Shown here: one piece after another, positions 24,817 to 34,804 of the stretch
Position numbering within the stretch: position 1 is the stretch's first letter
Layout of the letters: every line of letters starts with the position of its first letter
Source of the DNA: Actinacidiphila yeochonensis CN732
GTDB lineage: Bacteria; Actinomycetota; Actinomycetes; Streptomycetales; Streptomycetaceae
Assembly: GCF_000745345.1 (NCBI RefSeq)
Contig: NZ_JQNR01000005.1
Span: 2,852,001 to 2,916,000 of the forward strand
Direction: 5' to 3'
DNA: 64,000 nt
Program-made: the position numbers and the translations under genes
The notes under the pieces: generated by a model
Seen by the model: only the letters and a program-made list of their open reading frames with translations
What the model was told of the DNA's origin: nothing
The model's database searches: none

Positions 24817-25782
24817 ATGCAGCCACGGAACATGTCCATGAGCGGTGTGGTCGACCTCGCCGCGGTGAAGGCGGCCAGTGAGGCCAAGGCCAAGGCCGAG
24901 CAGGCCCGTGCCCAGCGGCAGGAGGGCGGCCCGGCGGCGGCCGAGACCTCCCCCGTCGTCTTCGAGGTGACCGAGGCGGACTTCGAGAGCGCCGTCCTCC
25001 AGCGGTCGGCCGAGGTCCCGGTCGTGATCAGCTTCTGGGCCGACCGGGCCGAGCAGTCCAAGCAGCTGAACACGGTCCTTGAGCGGCTGGCCGGCGAGTA
25101 CCGCGGGCGGTTCGTCCTGGGTACCGCCGAGGTCTACGCCAACCAGCTGCTCTTCCAGCAGTTCGGCGTGCAGGGGGTGCCCGCGGTCTTCGCGGTGCTG
25201 GCCGGGCAGGCCATGCCGCTCTTCCAGGGTGCCGCCCCCGAGGACCAGATCACCGAGGTGCTGGACCAGCTGATCGCCGTCGCCGAGCAGCGCTTCGGCA
25301 TCGTCGGCGCCGAGGTGGAGGCCGGCGAGGCCCCCGCCGAGGAGGCGCCGCCGCGCCCGCTCACCCCGCAGGAGCTGGCCCTGGGGGCCGCGCACGACGC
25401 GCTGGACGCGGGTGACCTGGCCGGCGCGGTCCAGGCGTACCGCGACGTGCTGGCCGACGAACCGGCCAACACCGAGGCCAAACTCGGCCTCGCGCAGGCC
25501 GAACTCCTCCAGCGGGTGGAGGGCGCCGACCCGCAGGCGGTGCGCGCGGCGGCGGCCGGGGACCCCGGCGACGTGGCCGCCCAGCTGGCCGCGGCCGACC
25601 TCGACCTGGTCGGCGGCCATGTGGAGGACGCCTTCTCCCGGCTGGTCGACGCGGTGCGGCGCACGGCGGGCGAGGACCGCGACCGGGTCCGGCTGCGGCT
25701 GCTGGAGCTCTTCGAGGTCGTCGGCCCGGAGGACCCGCGCGTGGCCGGCGCTCGCGCCGCCCTGGCCCGAGTCCTCTTCTGA
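24817..25782 (+). CDS. Thioredoxin-fold co-chaperone lacking CxxC, with TPR-like tail
   Basis: Protein of 321 residues built like YbbN/CnoX co-chaperones: a charged head (AAVKAASEAKAKAEQARAQR), a thioredoxin fold at about residues 45-160 and a tetratricopeptide-like C-terminal half (LGAAHDALDAGDLAGAVQAY, then LADEPANTEAKLGLAQAELL). In place of the redox WCGPC the sequence is FWADRAEQSKQL, so both active cysteines are absent and it cannot act as a disulfide reductase. The cis-proline region VQGVPAVFAVLAGQ is kept. The probable role is holding or passing proteins to chaperones. The ATG at 24817 has a GGAGGGAGG upstream. A 14-bp-period repeat array begins at its stop codon. Confidence 0.85.
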   Translation: MQPRNMSMSGVVDLAAVKAASEAKAKAEQARAQRQEGGPAAAETSPVVFEVTEADFESAVLQRSAEVPVVISFWADRAEQSKQLNTVLERLAGEYRGRFVLGTAEVYANQLLFQQFGVQGVPAVFAVLAGQAMPLFQGAAPEDQITEVLDQLIAVAEQRFGIVGAEVEAGEAPAEEAPPRPLTPQELALGAAHDALDAGDLAGAVQAYRDVLADEPANTEAKLGLAQAELLQRVEGADPQAVRAAAAGDPGDVAAQLAAADLDLVGGHVEDAFSRLVDAVRRTAGEDRDRVRLRLLELFEVVGPEDPRVAGARAALARVLF

Positions 25783-25921
25783 CACCCGAGTTCCGGCAGT
25801 CGAGTTCCCGCACCCGCGTCTGCTGACGGCGTTCTGCTGACGGCGTTCTGACGACCGGGTTCCGACACTCGCGTTCCGGCGTTCGCGTTCCGGCGTCCGT
25901 GTCTCCGGCGCCCGCGTTCCG
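25782..25921. repeat. Tandem array of ten degenerate 14-bp units
   Basis: Starting at the last base of the stop codon of the preceding gene, ten consecutive 14-bp units can be aligned (25782-25795 through 25908-25921). Examples are CACTCGCGTTCCGG, CGTTCGCGTTCCGG and TGACGGCGTTCTGA. GTTC at positions 8-11 is the most constant part. No coding sense fits. Confidence 0.75.
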
Positions 25922-26074
25922 ACCCCGAGTCCGACGCGTCGCGCGGCGGCCGCCCGGGCCTCGTGCCCGGGCCGGCCGCCGGCGGTCCGCCCCCGGCGTG
26001 CGATCCGGGGGCACGCACCGGCGTGACGGTTCCGCAAGCGGGATTTATCAAACCGTGACAATCCGAGGGTGCTG

Positions 26075-26087
26075 TTACTTCCGGTAA
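26075..26087. promoter_or_regulatory. TTAC-N5-GTAA inverted repeat
   Basis: TTACTTCCGGTAA, in a locally A+T-rich patch upstream of the DUF6230 operon. It pairs with a similar element at 26204. Confidence 0.35.
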
Positions 26088-26203
26088 GAACGATGTCCGG
26101 CGGTGTCGCCTTTCCGGTGCTTTCGCCGGATTTTCCCCCCGGAATTCCGGTCACTCGGAGTGATGTCACTCCCCGTGGCGGCCGCCTGTGCGACCGATTC
26201 CCG

Positions 26204-26217
26204 TTACTCACTGGTAA
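26204..26217. promoter_or_regulatory. TTAC-N6-GTAA inverted repeat
   Basis: TTACTCACTGGTAA. Second copy of the motif at 26075, 129 bp downstream, with one extra spacer base. Two copies suggest a shared regulator. Confidence 0.35.
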
Positions 26218-26620
26218 TGAACCCCCTTGTGCGCGGGCCCGGAATGCACCACGATCGGCCAAGCCCGGTCCGCAACCGCAGTCCGGCAGCCAGTCGGCGC
26301 GGAGGTTGCGGGTCCCCGCCGGGTGGGGCGGGCGGTGATCGCCGCCGCCCCGGGACAGGGGGGTCTCCGCGCGGAGCCGGACGGAGCCGGACGGAGCCTG
26401 TCCCGCAGGCCGCGTGAGAGCGTGGCCCGTGGTTGTCGCTCGGGGGTGATCGCCGACGTTCCGGACGCCGCCGTCCGCACCTCTTCCCGGAGGCCCTCCC
26501 GCAGGGAGGGACGGCCCGCCGGCCACCGGCGCTCTCCTTCCCGAGGACGTAGCACTTCTCCCATCCCAGGCCAGGACGAACACGACCGGGCCGGAGATGT
26601 ACGTCCGAGAAGGAGGAAGT

Positions 26621-27262
26621 ATGGAGTCCCTCGTCAGAGGCGGTACCAGATGGCGGCGGTTCGCCCTCGTCATGGTGCCGAGTGTCGCGGCAACGGCCGC
26701 GATAGGCGTGGCGCTGGCGCAGGGTGCGCTCGCCGCGTCGTTCAGCGTGTCCGGCCAGGAGTTCAAGGTCCACGCCGACCAGTTGAACGGCAGTGGGTTC
26801 GTGCAGTACGGCACCGTCGACGTGCAGCACGACGGGACCGGGGTGCCGGTCGCGGTGTCCGCGTTCAAGTCGGCCACCATCACCGGCCTGTGCCAGTCGG
26901 TCGTGGTCCCGACGCCGATCGGCAAGGTGACGCTGCGTCTGACCGCCGGCAACAACGGCAAGAAGGTCCAGGCCACCAACCTCTACATCGACCTGACCCA
27001 GCTCGATGCAGACGCCACTTTCAAGGACATCAACATCGGTGTCGCGGCGGGTGACACGAACCCGGGCTACGCGGTCCCCGAGGCGTCGGTCGGCAAGGAC
27101 GAGAAGTACGGCGGCGCGTCGTCCTTCGCCCAGGAGGCCAGGGCCGCGGTGCTGACCGACGTGGACCAGACCGCCTGGGCGACGAGCGCGGGCACCTTCA
27201 AGCTGTCGGGCCTCAGCATGAGCGTCAAGAAGGGCTCCGGCGCCAAAGTCGAGTGCTACTAG
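26621..27262 (+). CDS. DUF6230 family exported protein
   Basis: Protein of 213 residues with an N-terminal membrane or signal segment (RRFALVMVPSVAATAAIGVA, then LAQGALAASF, a likely cleavage site). The rest is a beta-rich outer domain: FSVSGQEFKVHADQLNGSGF, VQYGTVDVQHDG, SAFKSATITGLCQSV and the end LSGLSMSVKKGSGAKVECY, with two cysteines that may be bridged. This is the DUF6230 family, sometimes mislabelled cholesterol esterase. The function is unknown. The ATG at 26621 follows AGGAGGAAG. It heads a three-gene set with DUF6114 and a secreted protein, a conserved neighbourhood in streptomycetes, suggesting a shared envelope structure. Confidence 0.85.
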   Translation: MESLVRGGTRWRRFALVMVPSVAATAAIGVALAQGALAASFSVSGQEFKVHADQLNGSGFVQYGTVDVQHDGTGVPVAVSAFKSATITGLCQSVVVPTPIGKVTLRLTAGNNGKKVQATNLYIDLTQLDADATFKDINIGVAAGDTNPGYAVPEASVGKDEKYGGASSFAQEARAAVLTDVDQTAWATSAGTFKLSGLSMSVKKGSGAKVECY

Positions 27263-27367
27263 GCGCGTTCCGCGCCTGAAGGTGGCGCACGGGCGAGCCG
27301 CGCGAACGCGGCTCGCCCCGCCGCCGAACCACCCCACCGCACCACCAGTACCAGGGAGCTGTCTGCG

Positions 27368-27967
27368 ATGAGTGCCGAGTCGATCGGACTCCAGGCCCGA
27401 CTCCGCTACGGGCGCCTGCTGTTCCGGCGCTGGCGGTGGACCCGGCCGTTCTGGGCGGGCCTGCTCACCCTCCTGTCCGGCCTGCCCATCGCGTACTTCC
27501 CCTACGCGAACCTGACGTTCGGTCAGTTGACCGTGCGGATGTCGACCACCACCGGTTCCGCCTCGCTGATCATCGGCGTGCTGCTCTTCGTCCTCGGCCT
27601 GACCATGTGGTTCCAGTCCGCCGTACGGGTCTTCGCCGGCGTCGCGTCGATCATGCTGGCCCTGGTGTCGCTCCCGGTGTCCAACTTCGGCGGATTCCTG
27701 GCGGGCTTCGTCCTCGGCCTGCTCGGCGGCGCGATGGCCGTCTCCTGGGCACCGGGCAGACCCGCGGACGAGCCGGGCGAGAAGGCCGAGCTGCCCGAAG
27801 GCGAGCCCGGACCGCGAGACGAGGACGGGGAACCGCCGGTGTCCGGCGACCTCTTCCTGCCCGCGCAGGGGGGAGGCGGCCTCGAACGCGTCGGGGAACC
27901 GGTGTCCGCTGGCCGGTCCGCCGAGGAAGAGACGACCAAGGAGAACGGGAGGCACCGTGCTGGGTGA
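27368..27967 (+). CDS. DUF6114 membrane protein
   Basis: Membrane protein of 199 residues. Residues about 25-130 carry four helices: FWAGLLTLLSGLPIAYFPY, SASLIIGVLLFVLGLTMWF, VFAGVASIMLALVSLPVSNF and GGFLAGFVLGLLGGAMAVSW. A long acidic Pro/Glu-rich cytoplasmic tail follows. The start follows GGGAGCTGTCTGCG. It matches DUF6114, which accompanies DUF6230 in Streptomyces. The stop overlaps the next gene's GTG by 11 bases, showing translational coupling. The function is unknown; an anchoring or export role for the two neighbouring secreted proteins is an inference. Confidence 0.85.
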   Translation: MSAESIGLQARLRYGRLLFRRWRWTRPFWAGLLTLLSGLPIAYFPYANLTFGQLTVRMSTTTGSASLIIGVLLFVLGLTMWFQSAVRVFAGVASIMLALVSLPVSNFGGFLAGFVLGLLGGAMAVSWAPGRPADEPGEKAELPEGEPGPRDEDGEPPVSGDLFLPAQGGGGLERVGEPVSAGRSAEEETTKENGRHRAG

Positions 27968-29348
27968 CGAGGCTCAGCCGGCCGCGGGCGACCCTGCCCG
28001 GAGGCGCGCGTCCTCCGGACCGCGCCACGCGGCTCCCCGCAAGTCACTGCTGACGAAGCTGCACGTCCCCGCGGGCAAGGCCGTGGCGCTGGCCGCCATG
28101 CCCACCGCGGTCCTGATGGGCATGGGGATCACGCCGCACCTCGCGCAGGCCGACGAGCCCGGCAGCCCGTTCGCCCCCGGTCCGTGCGTGACGCGGTCCG
28201 ACTCCCCGGCGCCGTCCGCCAGCCCGAGCGCGAGCGTCGGCGGCACGGCCGAGGACAAGGGCGGCGACGACGCCAAGGGCGCCGGCGCGTCCGGCACGTC
28301 GAAGGGCGGAGCCGGGGAGGCGGCCAAGGGGGCGCGGGAGCGCGGGAAGAGCACCGGCACGGGCGGGAGCGCGGCTGGGGGAGGCGGTTCGACGGGCACC
28401 CCGTCGCCGTCCGCGACGAGTGGCCCGGCGACGTCCCCGACACCGTCCACCTCGCCGAGCCCGAGCCCGAGCCGGAGCCCGAGGAAGCAGGTCGACCCGC
28501 TGGACCCGCTGGGCCTGGGCGACCTGCTGGGCGGGCTGCTCGGCGTCAACGGCAAGGCCGCGGGCGGTTCGTCCGCGCCCGCCACGTCCGCCCCGGCGCC
28601 GACCGCGCCGAAGGCCGGTACCGCCTCCGCCGTGAAGTCCTTCGCCACGCCCTCCGCCCCGAAGTCCGCCGCCGCGGGCTCCGGTTCGGGGAGTGGCGGT
28701 ACCGGCTCCGGCTCCGGAACGGTGGAGCGCACCGCCAAAGGGGCTGAGAAGGCCGTCAAGGACCTCGCGGACCCCAGCCCGACCGGAACGCCGTCGCCCT
28801 CCGCCTCGGCTTCTCCCGGCGCCTCCAAGGGCGCCGACGGGTCCAAGGGCGGCCAGCAGGCGTATCCGTGCCCCGAGTACGACGCCAAGGCGCTCGCCGA
28901 CGCCGACGTCGAGCAGGGCATCCCGCTGCTGCCCGACCAGCCGTGGACCCTCAAGTCGAGCATCCTCACCCTGCACGGGCTCAGCTACGAGGGCGTCGTG
29001 AAGGTGAGGACGGCCGGCGGCGCGGTCAAGGACGTGCTCAAGTTCACCGCCAGCGGTGTCGACATCGGCGACCTGGACCAGCTCGTGGCCGGCCCGGACA
29101 ACACCCGCACCGAGGTCAGGGCGGCCGCCCACTCCACCTCGACCATCCGCAACGGCACCGTGACGATGTACACCGAGTCGCTCAGCGGGAACCTGCTGGG
29201 CGTGGTCCCCGTCACCTTCACCCCGAAGGCGCCGCCGCCGCTGACCCTGCCGGAGCTGTTCTTCACCGACGTGACCGTCGTGCAGGCGGCCCAGTTCGGC
29301 GGCGACCTCCACGTCCCCGGCATGCGGGTGCTCCCCGGCCAGACCTGA
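27957..29348 (+). CDS. Secreted protein of the DUF6230/DUF6114 operon
   Basis: Protein of 463 residues with a long n-region, then a hydrophobic segment (AVALAAMPTAVLMGMGITPH, about residues 42-61) and LAQADEP, a plausible signal-peptidase site. Residues about 75-300 are low-complexity Ser/Pro/Thr/Gly/Ala, like a cell-wall-spanning linker. The C-terminal domain from YPCPEYDAKALADADVEQGI through VVKVRTAGGAVKDVLKFTAS to FFTDVTVVQAAQFGGDLHVP is conserved and beta-rich. No lipobox or LPxTG is seen. It starts at GTG 27957 inside the preceding gene, so expression is coupled. The function is unknown. Confidence 0.8.
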   Translation: MLGDEAQPAAGDPARRRASSGPRHAAPRKSLLTKLHVPAGKAVALAAMPTAVLMGMGITPHLAQADEPGSPFAPGPCVTRSDSPAPSASPSASVGGTAEDKGGDDAKGAGASGTSKGGAGEAAKGARERGKSTGTGGSAAGGGGSTGTPSPSATSGPATSPTPSTSPSPSPSRSPRKQVDPLDPLGLGDLLGGLLGVNGKAAGGSSAPATSAPAPTAPKAGTASAVKSFATPSAPKSAAAGSGSGSGGTGSGSGTVERTAKGAEKAVKDLADPSPTGTPSPSASASPGASKGADGSKGGQQAYPCPEYDAKALADADVEQGIPLLPDQPWTLKSSILTLHGLSYEGVVKVRTAGGAVKDVLKFTASGVDIGDLDQLVAGPDNTRTEVRAAAHSTSTIRNGTVTMYTESLSGNLLGVVPVTFTPKAPPPLTLPELFFTDVTVVQAAQFGGDLHVPGMRVLPGQT

Positions 29349-29384
29349 TCCCGCCCCGGCCCCCGGTCCCGGACCCGCTCCACC

Positions 29385-29408
29385 GGTCCCGGTCCCGGTC
29401 CCGGTCCC
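29385..29408. repeat. GGTCCC hexamer run
   Basis: Four consecutive GGTCCC hexamers lie just after the secreted-protein gene and before the terminator. Confidence 0.6.
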
Positions 29409-29440
29409 GTGCCCTGCTCCCTGCCTGCCCGCCGCCGGGA

Positions 29441-29487
29441 CGCCGAACGGCCGCGCGCCCTCTGCGAGGACGCGCGGCCGTTCGGCG
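29441..29487. terminator. Bidirectional hairpin terminator
   Basis: A perfect 17-bp stem (29441-29457 with 29471-29487), whose loop adds CCTC/GAGG pairing, lies between the convergent secreted-protein gene and pyk. It is symmetric enough to end transcription from both sides. Confidence 0.85.
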
Positions 29488-29521
29488 CGCACACGGGGCC
29501 ACCCCCGCCGGCGGGGGACCG

Positions 29522-30952
29522 TCAGCTCTTGGTCTCGTCGCCCAGGTGGTGGACCCGCACCAGGTTGGTGGTGCCGGCGACTCCGGGCGGGGAGCCGGCG
29601 GTGATGATCACGGTGTCGCCGGGGGCGTACTCGGAGAGCTTGAGCATCTCCCGGTCCACCAGCTCCACCATCGCGTCGGTGGTGTCCACGTGCTCGACCA
29701 CGAACGTCTCCACGCCCCAGGTCAGCGCGAGCTGGTTGCGGGTGGACGGGTCGGTGGTGAAGGCCACCACGGGCTCGGGCACGCGGTAGCGGACCAGACG
29801 GCGGGCGGTGTCACCGGACTTGGTGAACGCCACCAGCGTCTTGGCGTCCAGGAAGTCGGCCAGCTCGGCCGCGGCGCGGGCCACGGCACCGCCCTGGGTG
29901 CGCGGCTTCTTGCCCGGCGCCAGGGGCTGCAGGCCCCGGCCCAGCAGCTCCTGCTCGGCCGCCTCGACGATGCGCGCCATCGTCTTGACCGTCTCGACCG
30001 GGTACTTGCCGACGGAGGACTCCGCGGAGAGCATGACCGCGTCCGCGCCGTCCAGGATGGCGTTGGCCACGTCGGAGGCCTCGGCGCGGGTCGGGCGGGA
30101 GTTGGTGATCATCGACTCCATCATCTGGGTCGCCACGATCACCGGCTTGGCGTTGCGGCGGCAGAGCTCCACCAGCCGCTTCTGCACCATCGGGACCTTC
30201 TCCAGCGGGTACTCCACGGCGAGGTCGCCGCGGGCCACCATCACCGCGTCGAAGGCGAGGACGACGTCCTCCATGTTCGCGACCGCCTGCGGCTTCTCCA
30301 CCTTGGCGATGACGGGGACCCGGCGGCCCTCCTCGTCCATCACCCGGTGCACGTCGCGCACGTCCTTGGCGTCCCGCACGAAGGAGAGCGCGACCATGTC
30401 GACGCCCATCCGCAGCGCGAAGCGCAGGTCCTCGATGTCCTTCTCGGACAGCGCGGGCACGTTGACGGCCGCGCCGGGCAGGTTGATGCCCTTGTGGTCG
30501 GAGACCACGCCGCCCTCGACGACCAGCGAGCGCACCCGCGGGCCGTCGACCTCGATCACCCGCAGCGCCACGTTGCCGTCGTTGATGAGGATCGGGTCGC
30601 CCTGCGAGACGTCGCCGGGCAGGCCCTTGTAGGTGGTGCCGCACTGGGTGCGGTCGCCCTCGACGTCCTCGGCGGTGATGACGAACTCGTCGCCCGCCAC
30701 CAGCTCCACCGGGCCGTCGGCGAACTTGCCGAGGCGGATCTTGGGGCCCTGGAGGTCCGCGAGGATGCCGACCGCGCGGCCGGTCTCCTCCGCGACCTTG
30801 CGGACCCGCTGGTAGCGTCCCTCGTGCTCGGCGTGGCTGCCGTGGCTGAAGTTGAGGCGGGCCACGTTCATACCGGCCTCGACCAGCGTCTTCAGCTGGT
30901 CGTAGGAGTCGACGGCGGGACCCAGGGTGCAGACGATCTTGGCTCGGCGCAT
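29522..30952 (-). CDS. pyk: Pyruvate kinase
   Basis: Last step of glycolysis: phosphoenolpyruvate + ADP to pyruvate + ATP. The 476 residues start MRRAKIVCTLGPAVDSYDQL. Key segments are ARLNFSHGSHAEHEGRY (substrate and K+ site, near 33), ILADLQGPKIRLGKF (near 68), VIAKVEKPQAVANM with the catalytic Lys, VMVARGDLAVEYPLEKVPM (Mg2+ binding) and RPTRAEASDVANAILDGADA. Length is normal. The ATG at 30952 is preferred over one at 30958 because homologues begin MRRAK. An AGGA nine bases upstream and a TAGGAT box seven bases upstream overlap, so either a leadered or a leaderless message is possible. Streptomyces usually has two pyk genes; this is probably the one beside ackA-pta. Confidence 0.95.
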   Translation of the reverse strand: MRRAKIVCTLGPAVDSYDQLKTLVEAGMNVARLNFSHGSHAEHEGRYQRVRKVAEETGRAVGILADLQGPKIRLGKFADGPVELVAGDEFVITAEDVEGDRTQCGTTYKGLPGDVSQGDPILINDGNVALRVIEVDGPRVRSLVVEGGVVSDHKGINLPGAAVNVPALSEKDIEDLRFALRMGVDMVALSFVRDAKDVRDVHRVMDEEGRRVPVIAKVEKPQAVANMEDVVLAFDAVMVARGDLAVEYPLEKVPMVQKRLVELCRRNAKPVIVATQMMESMITNSRPTRAEASDVANAILDGADAVMLSAESSVGKYPVETVKTMARIVEAAEQELLGRGLQPLAPGKKPRTQGGAVARAAAELADFLDAKTLVAFTKSGDTARRLVRYRVPEPVVAFTTDPSTRNQLALTWGVETFVVEHVDTTDAMVELVDREMLKLSEYAPGDTVIITAGSPPGVAGTTNLVRVHHLGDETKS

Positions 30953-30959
30953 GGACATT

Positions 30960-30965
30960 ATCCTA
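30960..30965 (-). promoter_or_regulatory. Putative -10 box or ribosome binding site of pyk
   Basis: TAGGAT on the reverse strand ends seven bases before the pyk ATG. It matches the leaderless -10 pattern but also contains AGGA, which could act as a ribosome binding site for a message from pta-ackA. Confidence 0.35.
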
Positions 30966-31011
30966 TCGGTTTGTTCCACTCGGGAATAATCTGGGGCCGG
31001 TCGCACGCCGT

Positions 31012-32270
<1,259 letters not shown>

Positions 32271-32274
<4 letters not shown>

Positions 32275-34352
32275 GCCTCGTCCTCCTGCGCCTGGATCGC
32301 GGTGATCGCGACCGTGTTCACGATGTCCTGCACCAGTGCCCCGCGCGAGAGGTCGTTGACCGGCTTGCGCAGCCCCTGGAGGACCGGGCCGACCGCGACC
32401 GCGCCCGCCGAGCGCTGCACCGCCTTGTACGTGTTGTTGCCGGTGTTCAGGTCCGGGAAGACCAGCACCGTGGCCTGGCCGGCGACCTCGCTGCCCGGCA
32501 GCTTCGTCGCGGCCACCACCGGGGAGACCGCCGCGTCGTACTGGATCGGCCCCTCCACCAGCAGGTCGGGCCGCCGCACCCGCACCAGCTCGGTGGCCGC
32601 GCGGACCTTGTCCACGTCCGCGCCCGAGCCGGAGGTGCCCGTCGAGTACGACAGCATCGCCACCCGCGGCTGCACGCCGAACCGGGAGGCGGTGCCCGAG
32701 GCCTGGATCGCGATGTCCGCCAGCTGCTCGGCGTCCGGGTCCGGGATGACCGCGCAGTCGCCGTAGACCAGCACCCGGTCGGCCAGGCACATGAAGAACA
32801 CCGAGGACACGATCGACGCGTCCGGCCGCGTCCTGATCACCTCGAAGGCCGGCCGCACGGTGGCCGCCGTGGAGTGCACCGCGCCCGAGACCATGCCGTC
32901 GGCCAGGCCCTGCTCCACCATCAGCGTGCCGAAGTACGACACGTCCGCGACCACGTCGTGGGCCAGCTCAAGGGTGACCCCCTTGTGGGCGCGCAACTCG
33001 GCGTAGCGGGCGGCGAACCGTTCCCGCAGCGGCGAGGTCTGCGGGTCCACCAGGGTCACCGCCGGGTCGTCCAGCGCGATGCCGAGGTCGGCGGCCCGCT
33101 TGCGGATCGCGTCCTCCTCGCCGAGCAGCACCAGGTCGCACACGCCGCGGCGCAGCAGCACCTCGGCGGCCCGCAGGATGCGCTCCTCGGTGCCCTCCGG
33201 CAGCACGATCCGCCGCCGCGCGGCGCGGGCCCGCTCCAGCAGGGCGTGCTCGAACATCATCGGCGTGACCCGCGCCGAGCGCGCCACCGACAGCCGCTCG
33301 GTGAGGTCGGCGGTGGCCACGTGCGTCTCGAACAGGCCCAGCGCCGTCTCCGCCTTGCGCGGGGTGTCCGCGTCCAGCCGGCCGTCCAGCCCGAACAGCT
33401 CCGCCGCGGTCGGGAACGACCCCGAGGGCACCGACAGCACCGGCGTGCCCGGGGCGAGCCGGGAGGCCAGCGCCAGGACCTGCTCGCCGGGCCGCTCGTC
33501 CAGGGTGAGCAGCACGCCCGCGATGGGCGGCGCCCCGGCCGAGTGCGCCGCGAGGGCGCCCACGATCAGGTCGGCCCGGTCGCCCGGGGTGACCACCACG
33601 CAGCCCGGGGTCAGCGCGGGCAGGAACGCCGGCAGCATCGCGCCGCCGAAGACGAAGTCCATCGCGTCCCGGGACAGGCCGGCGTCGTCGCCGAGCAGCA
33701 CCTGCGCGTCCAGCGCCTCCACGATCTGCCGGACCGTCGGGGCGGACAGCGCCTTCTCGTCCGGCAGGACGTACACCGGCAGGTCCAGGGTGCGGTCCAG
33801 CTGCTCGCGGATCGCCTCGGCCTGGTCCGGGGCCACCCGGTTGGCGATCATGGCGATCACGTCGCAGCCGAGGTTGGTGTACGCGTGCACCGCGTTGCGG
33901 ACCTCGGCGACCACGGACTGCGCCTCCTGGTCGCGCCCGCCTATCACCGGCAGCACCGACGCGCCGCACTCGTTCGCCAGCCGGGCGTTCACCCCCAGCT
34001 CGGCCGGCAGGTTGGTGTTGGCGAAGTCCGAGCCGAGGATCAGCACCGTGTCGTACTCCGCGGCCACCCGCAGGTAGCCCTCCACCAGCCGCGCGGTGAG
34101 CGCCGCCTGGCCCTGCTCCGCCTGGAGCGTCGCGGCCTCCGCGTACCCCAGGCCGAAAACGGTCGATTCGTCCTGGGTGAGCCGGTAGCGGCTGCGCAGC
34201 AGCTCGAAGATGCGGTCGGGGGCGTCATGGACGAGCGGCCGGTAGACACCCACCCTGTCGACCTGCCGGGTCAGCAGCTCCATCACGCCGAGCTCGACGA
34301 CCTGCCGGCCGTCCCCGCGGCCGATCCCTGTGACATAGACGCTGCGCGTCAC
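32271..34352 (-). CDS. pta: Phosphate acetyltransferase, long DRTGG-containing form
   Basis: Converts acetyl-CoA and phosphate to acetyl phosphate. The 693-residue protein is the long type: an N-terminal P-loop-like dethiobiotin-synthase-type domain (SVYVTGIGRGDGRQVVELGV, then LGSDFANTNLPAELGVNARL), a central DRTGG domain (about 215-330) and the C-terminal catalytic PTA_PTB domain, with RARAARRRIVLPEGTEERIL, SYFGTLMVEQGLADGMVSGA and SYSTGTSGSGADVDKVRAAT. In homologues the N-terminal domains regulate the enzyme and help it oligomerise. The GTG at 34352 is the natural start. It is first in the pta-ackA(-pyk) unit, divergent from the dehydrogenase at 34805. Confidence 0.95.
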
Positions 34353-34804
34353 CCCGGTGCTCCGTCCGTTTCCATCGCCTGATCTCCACTCCGGCGGCGC
34401 TCCGCACCGCCGCGCCGCCCGGGGCCGGCTCGGGCCGCGGAGGCGTACGCACCCATGACGCTAACGCCCTCCGCGGGCGCGTGCCCGACGAGGTCCCCAC
34501 TGGCCGGCTCCCGCCCCGGACCGCCGCCCGCCCGTCGCCGTCCTGCCACCGCCGCGCCACCGCACGGCCGCCGGCCTCGCCGGGCCCGCCCCGGCCGGTG
34601 CCCGGTCCGCGCCGCCGACCCGGGGGCGGGCGTCCCCGGGTCGGCGCGGCGGGTGCCGCCGAAGGGGCCCCCGGGCACGTAGAGTGAGGGAGAGGTGACG
34701 GATGGCGGCGGCTCGCGGCGGACGGCGCGGAACGGGGGCGGCGGGGACCGGAGCATGCCGCGGCGGGTGACGGGGAAGGCGGGGGGCGGAAGGAGCGCGG
34801 GAGC
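34353..34804. other. Divergent intergenic region
   Basis: No gene is supported in these 450 bases. They must hold the promoters of pta and the dehydrogenase gene, but I see no strong boxes apart from TAGAGT near 34680. Confidence 0.4.

Larger units (their letters stand above)
25922..26620. other. Long leader/intergenic region of the DUF6230 operon
   Basis: About 700 bases without a gene. Two TTAC/GTAA inverted repeats lie at 26075-26087 and 26204-26217. The proximal part contains the likely leader of the operon. Confidence 0.45.

Noticed and set aside
25800..27950. Long minus-strand frames opposite the DUF6230/DUF6114 genes and the repeat array
   Set aside because: Translations are low-complexity and show the repeats only. 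The plus strand has signal peptides, helices and ribosome binding sites.
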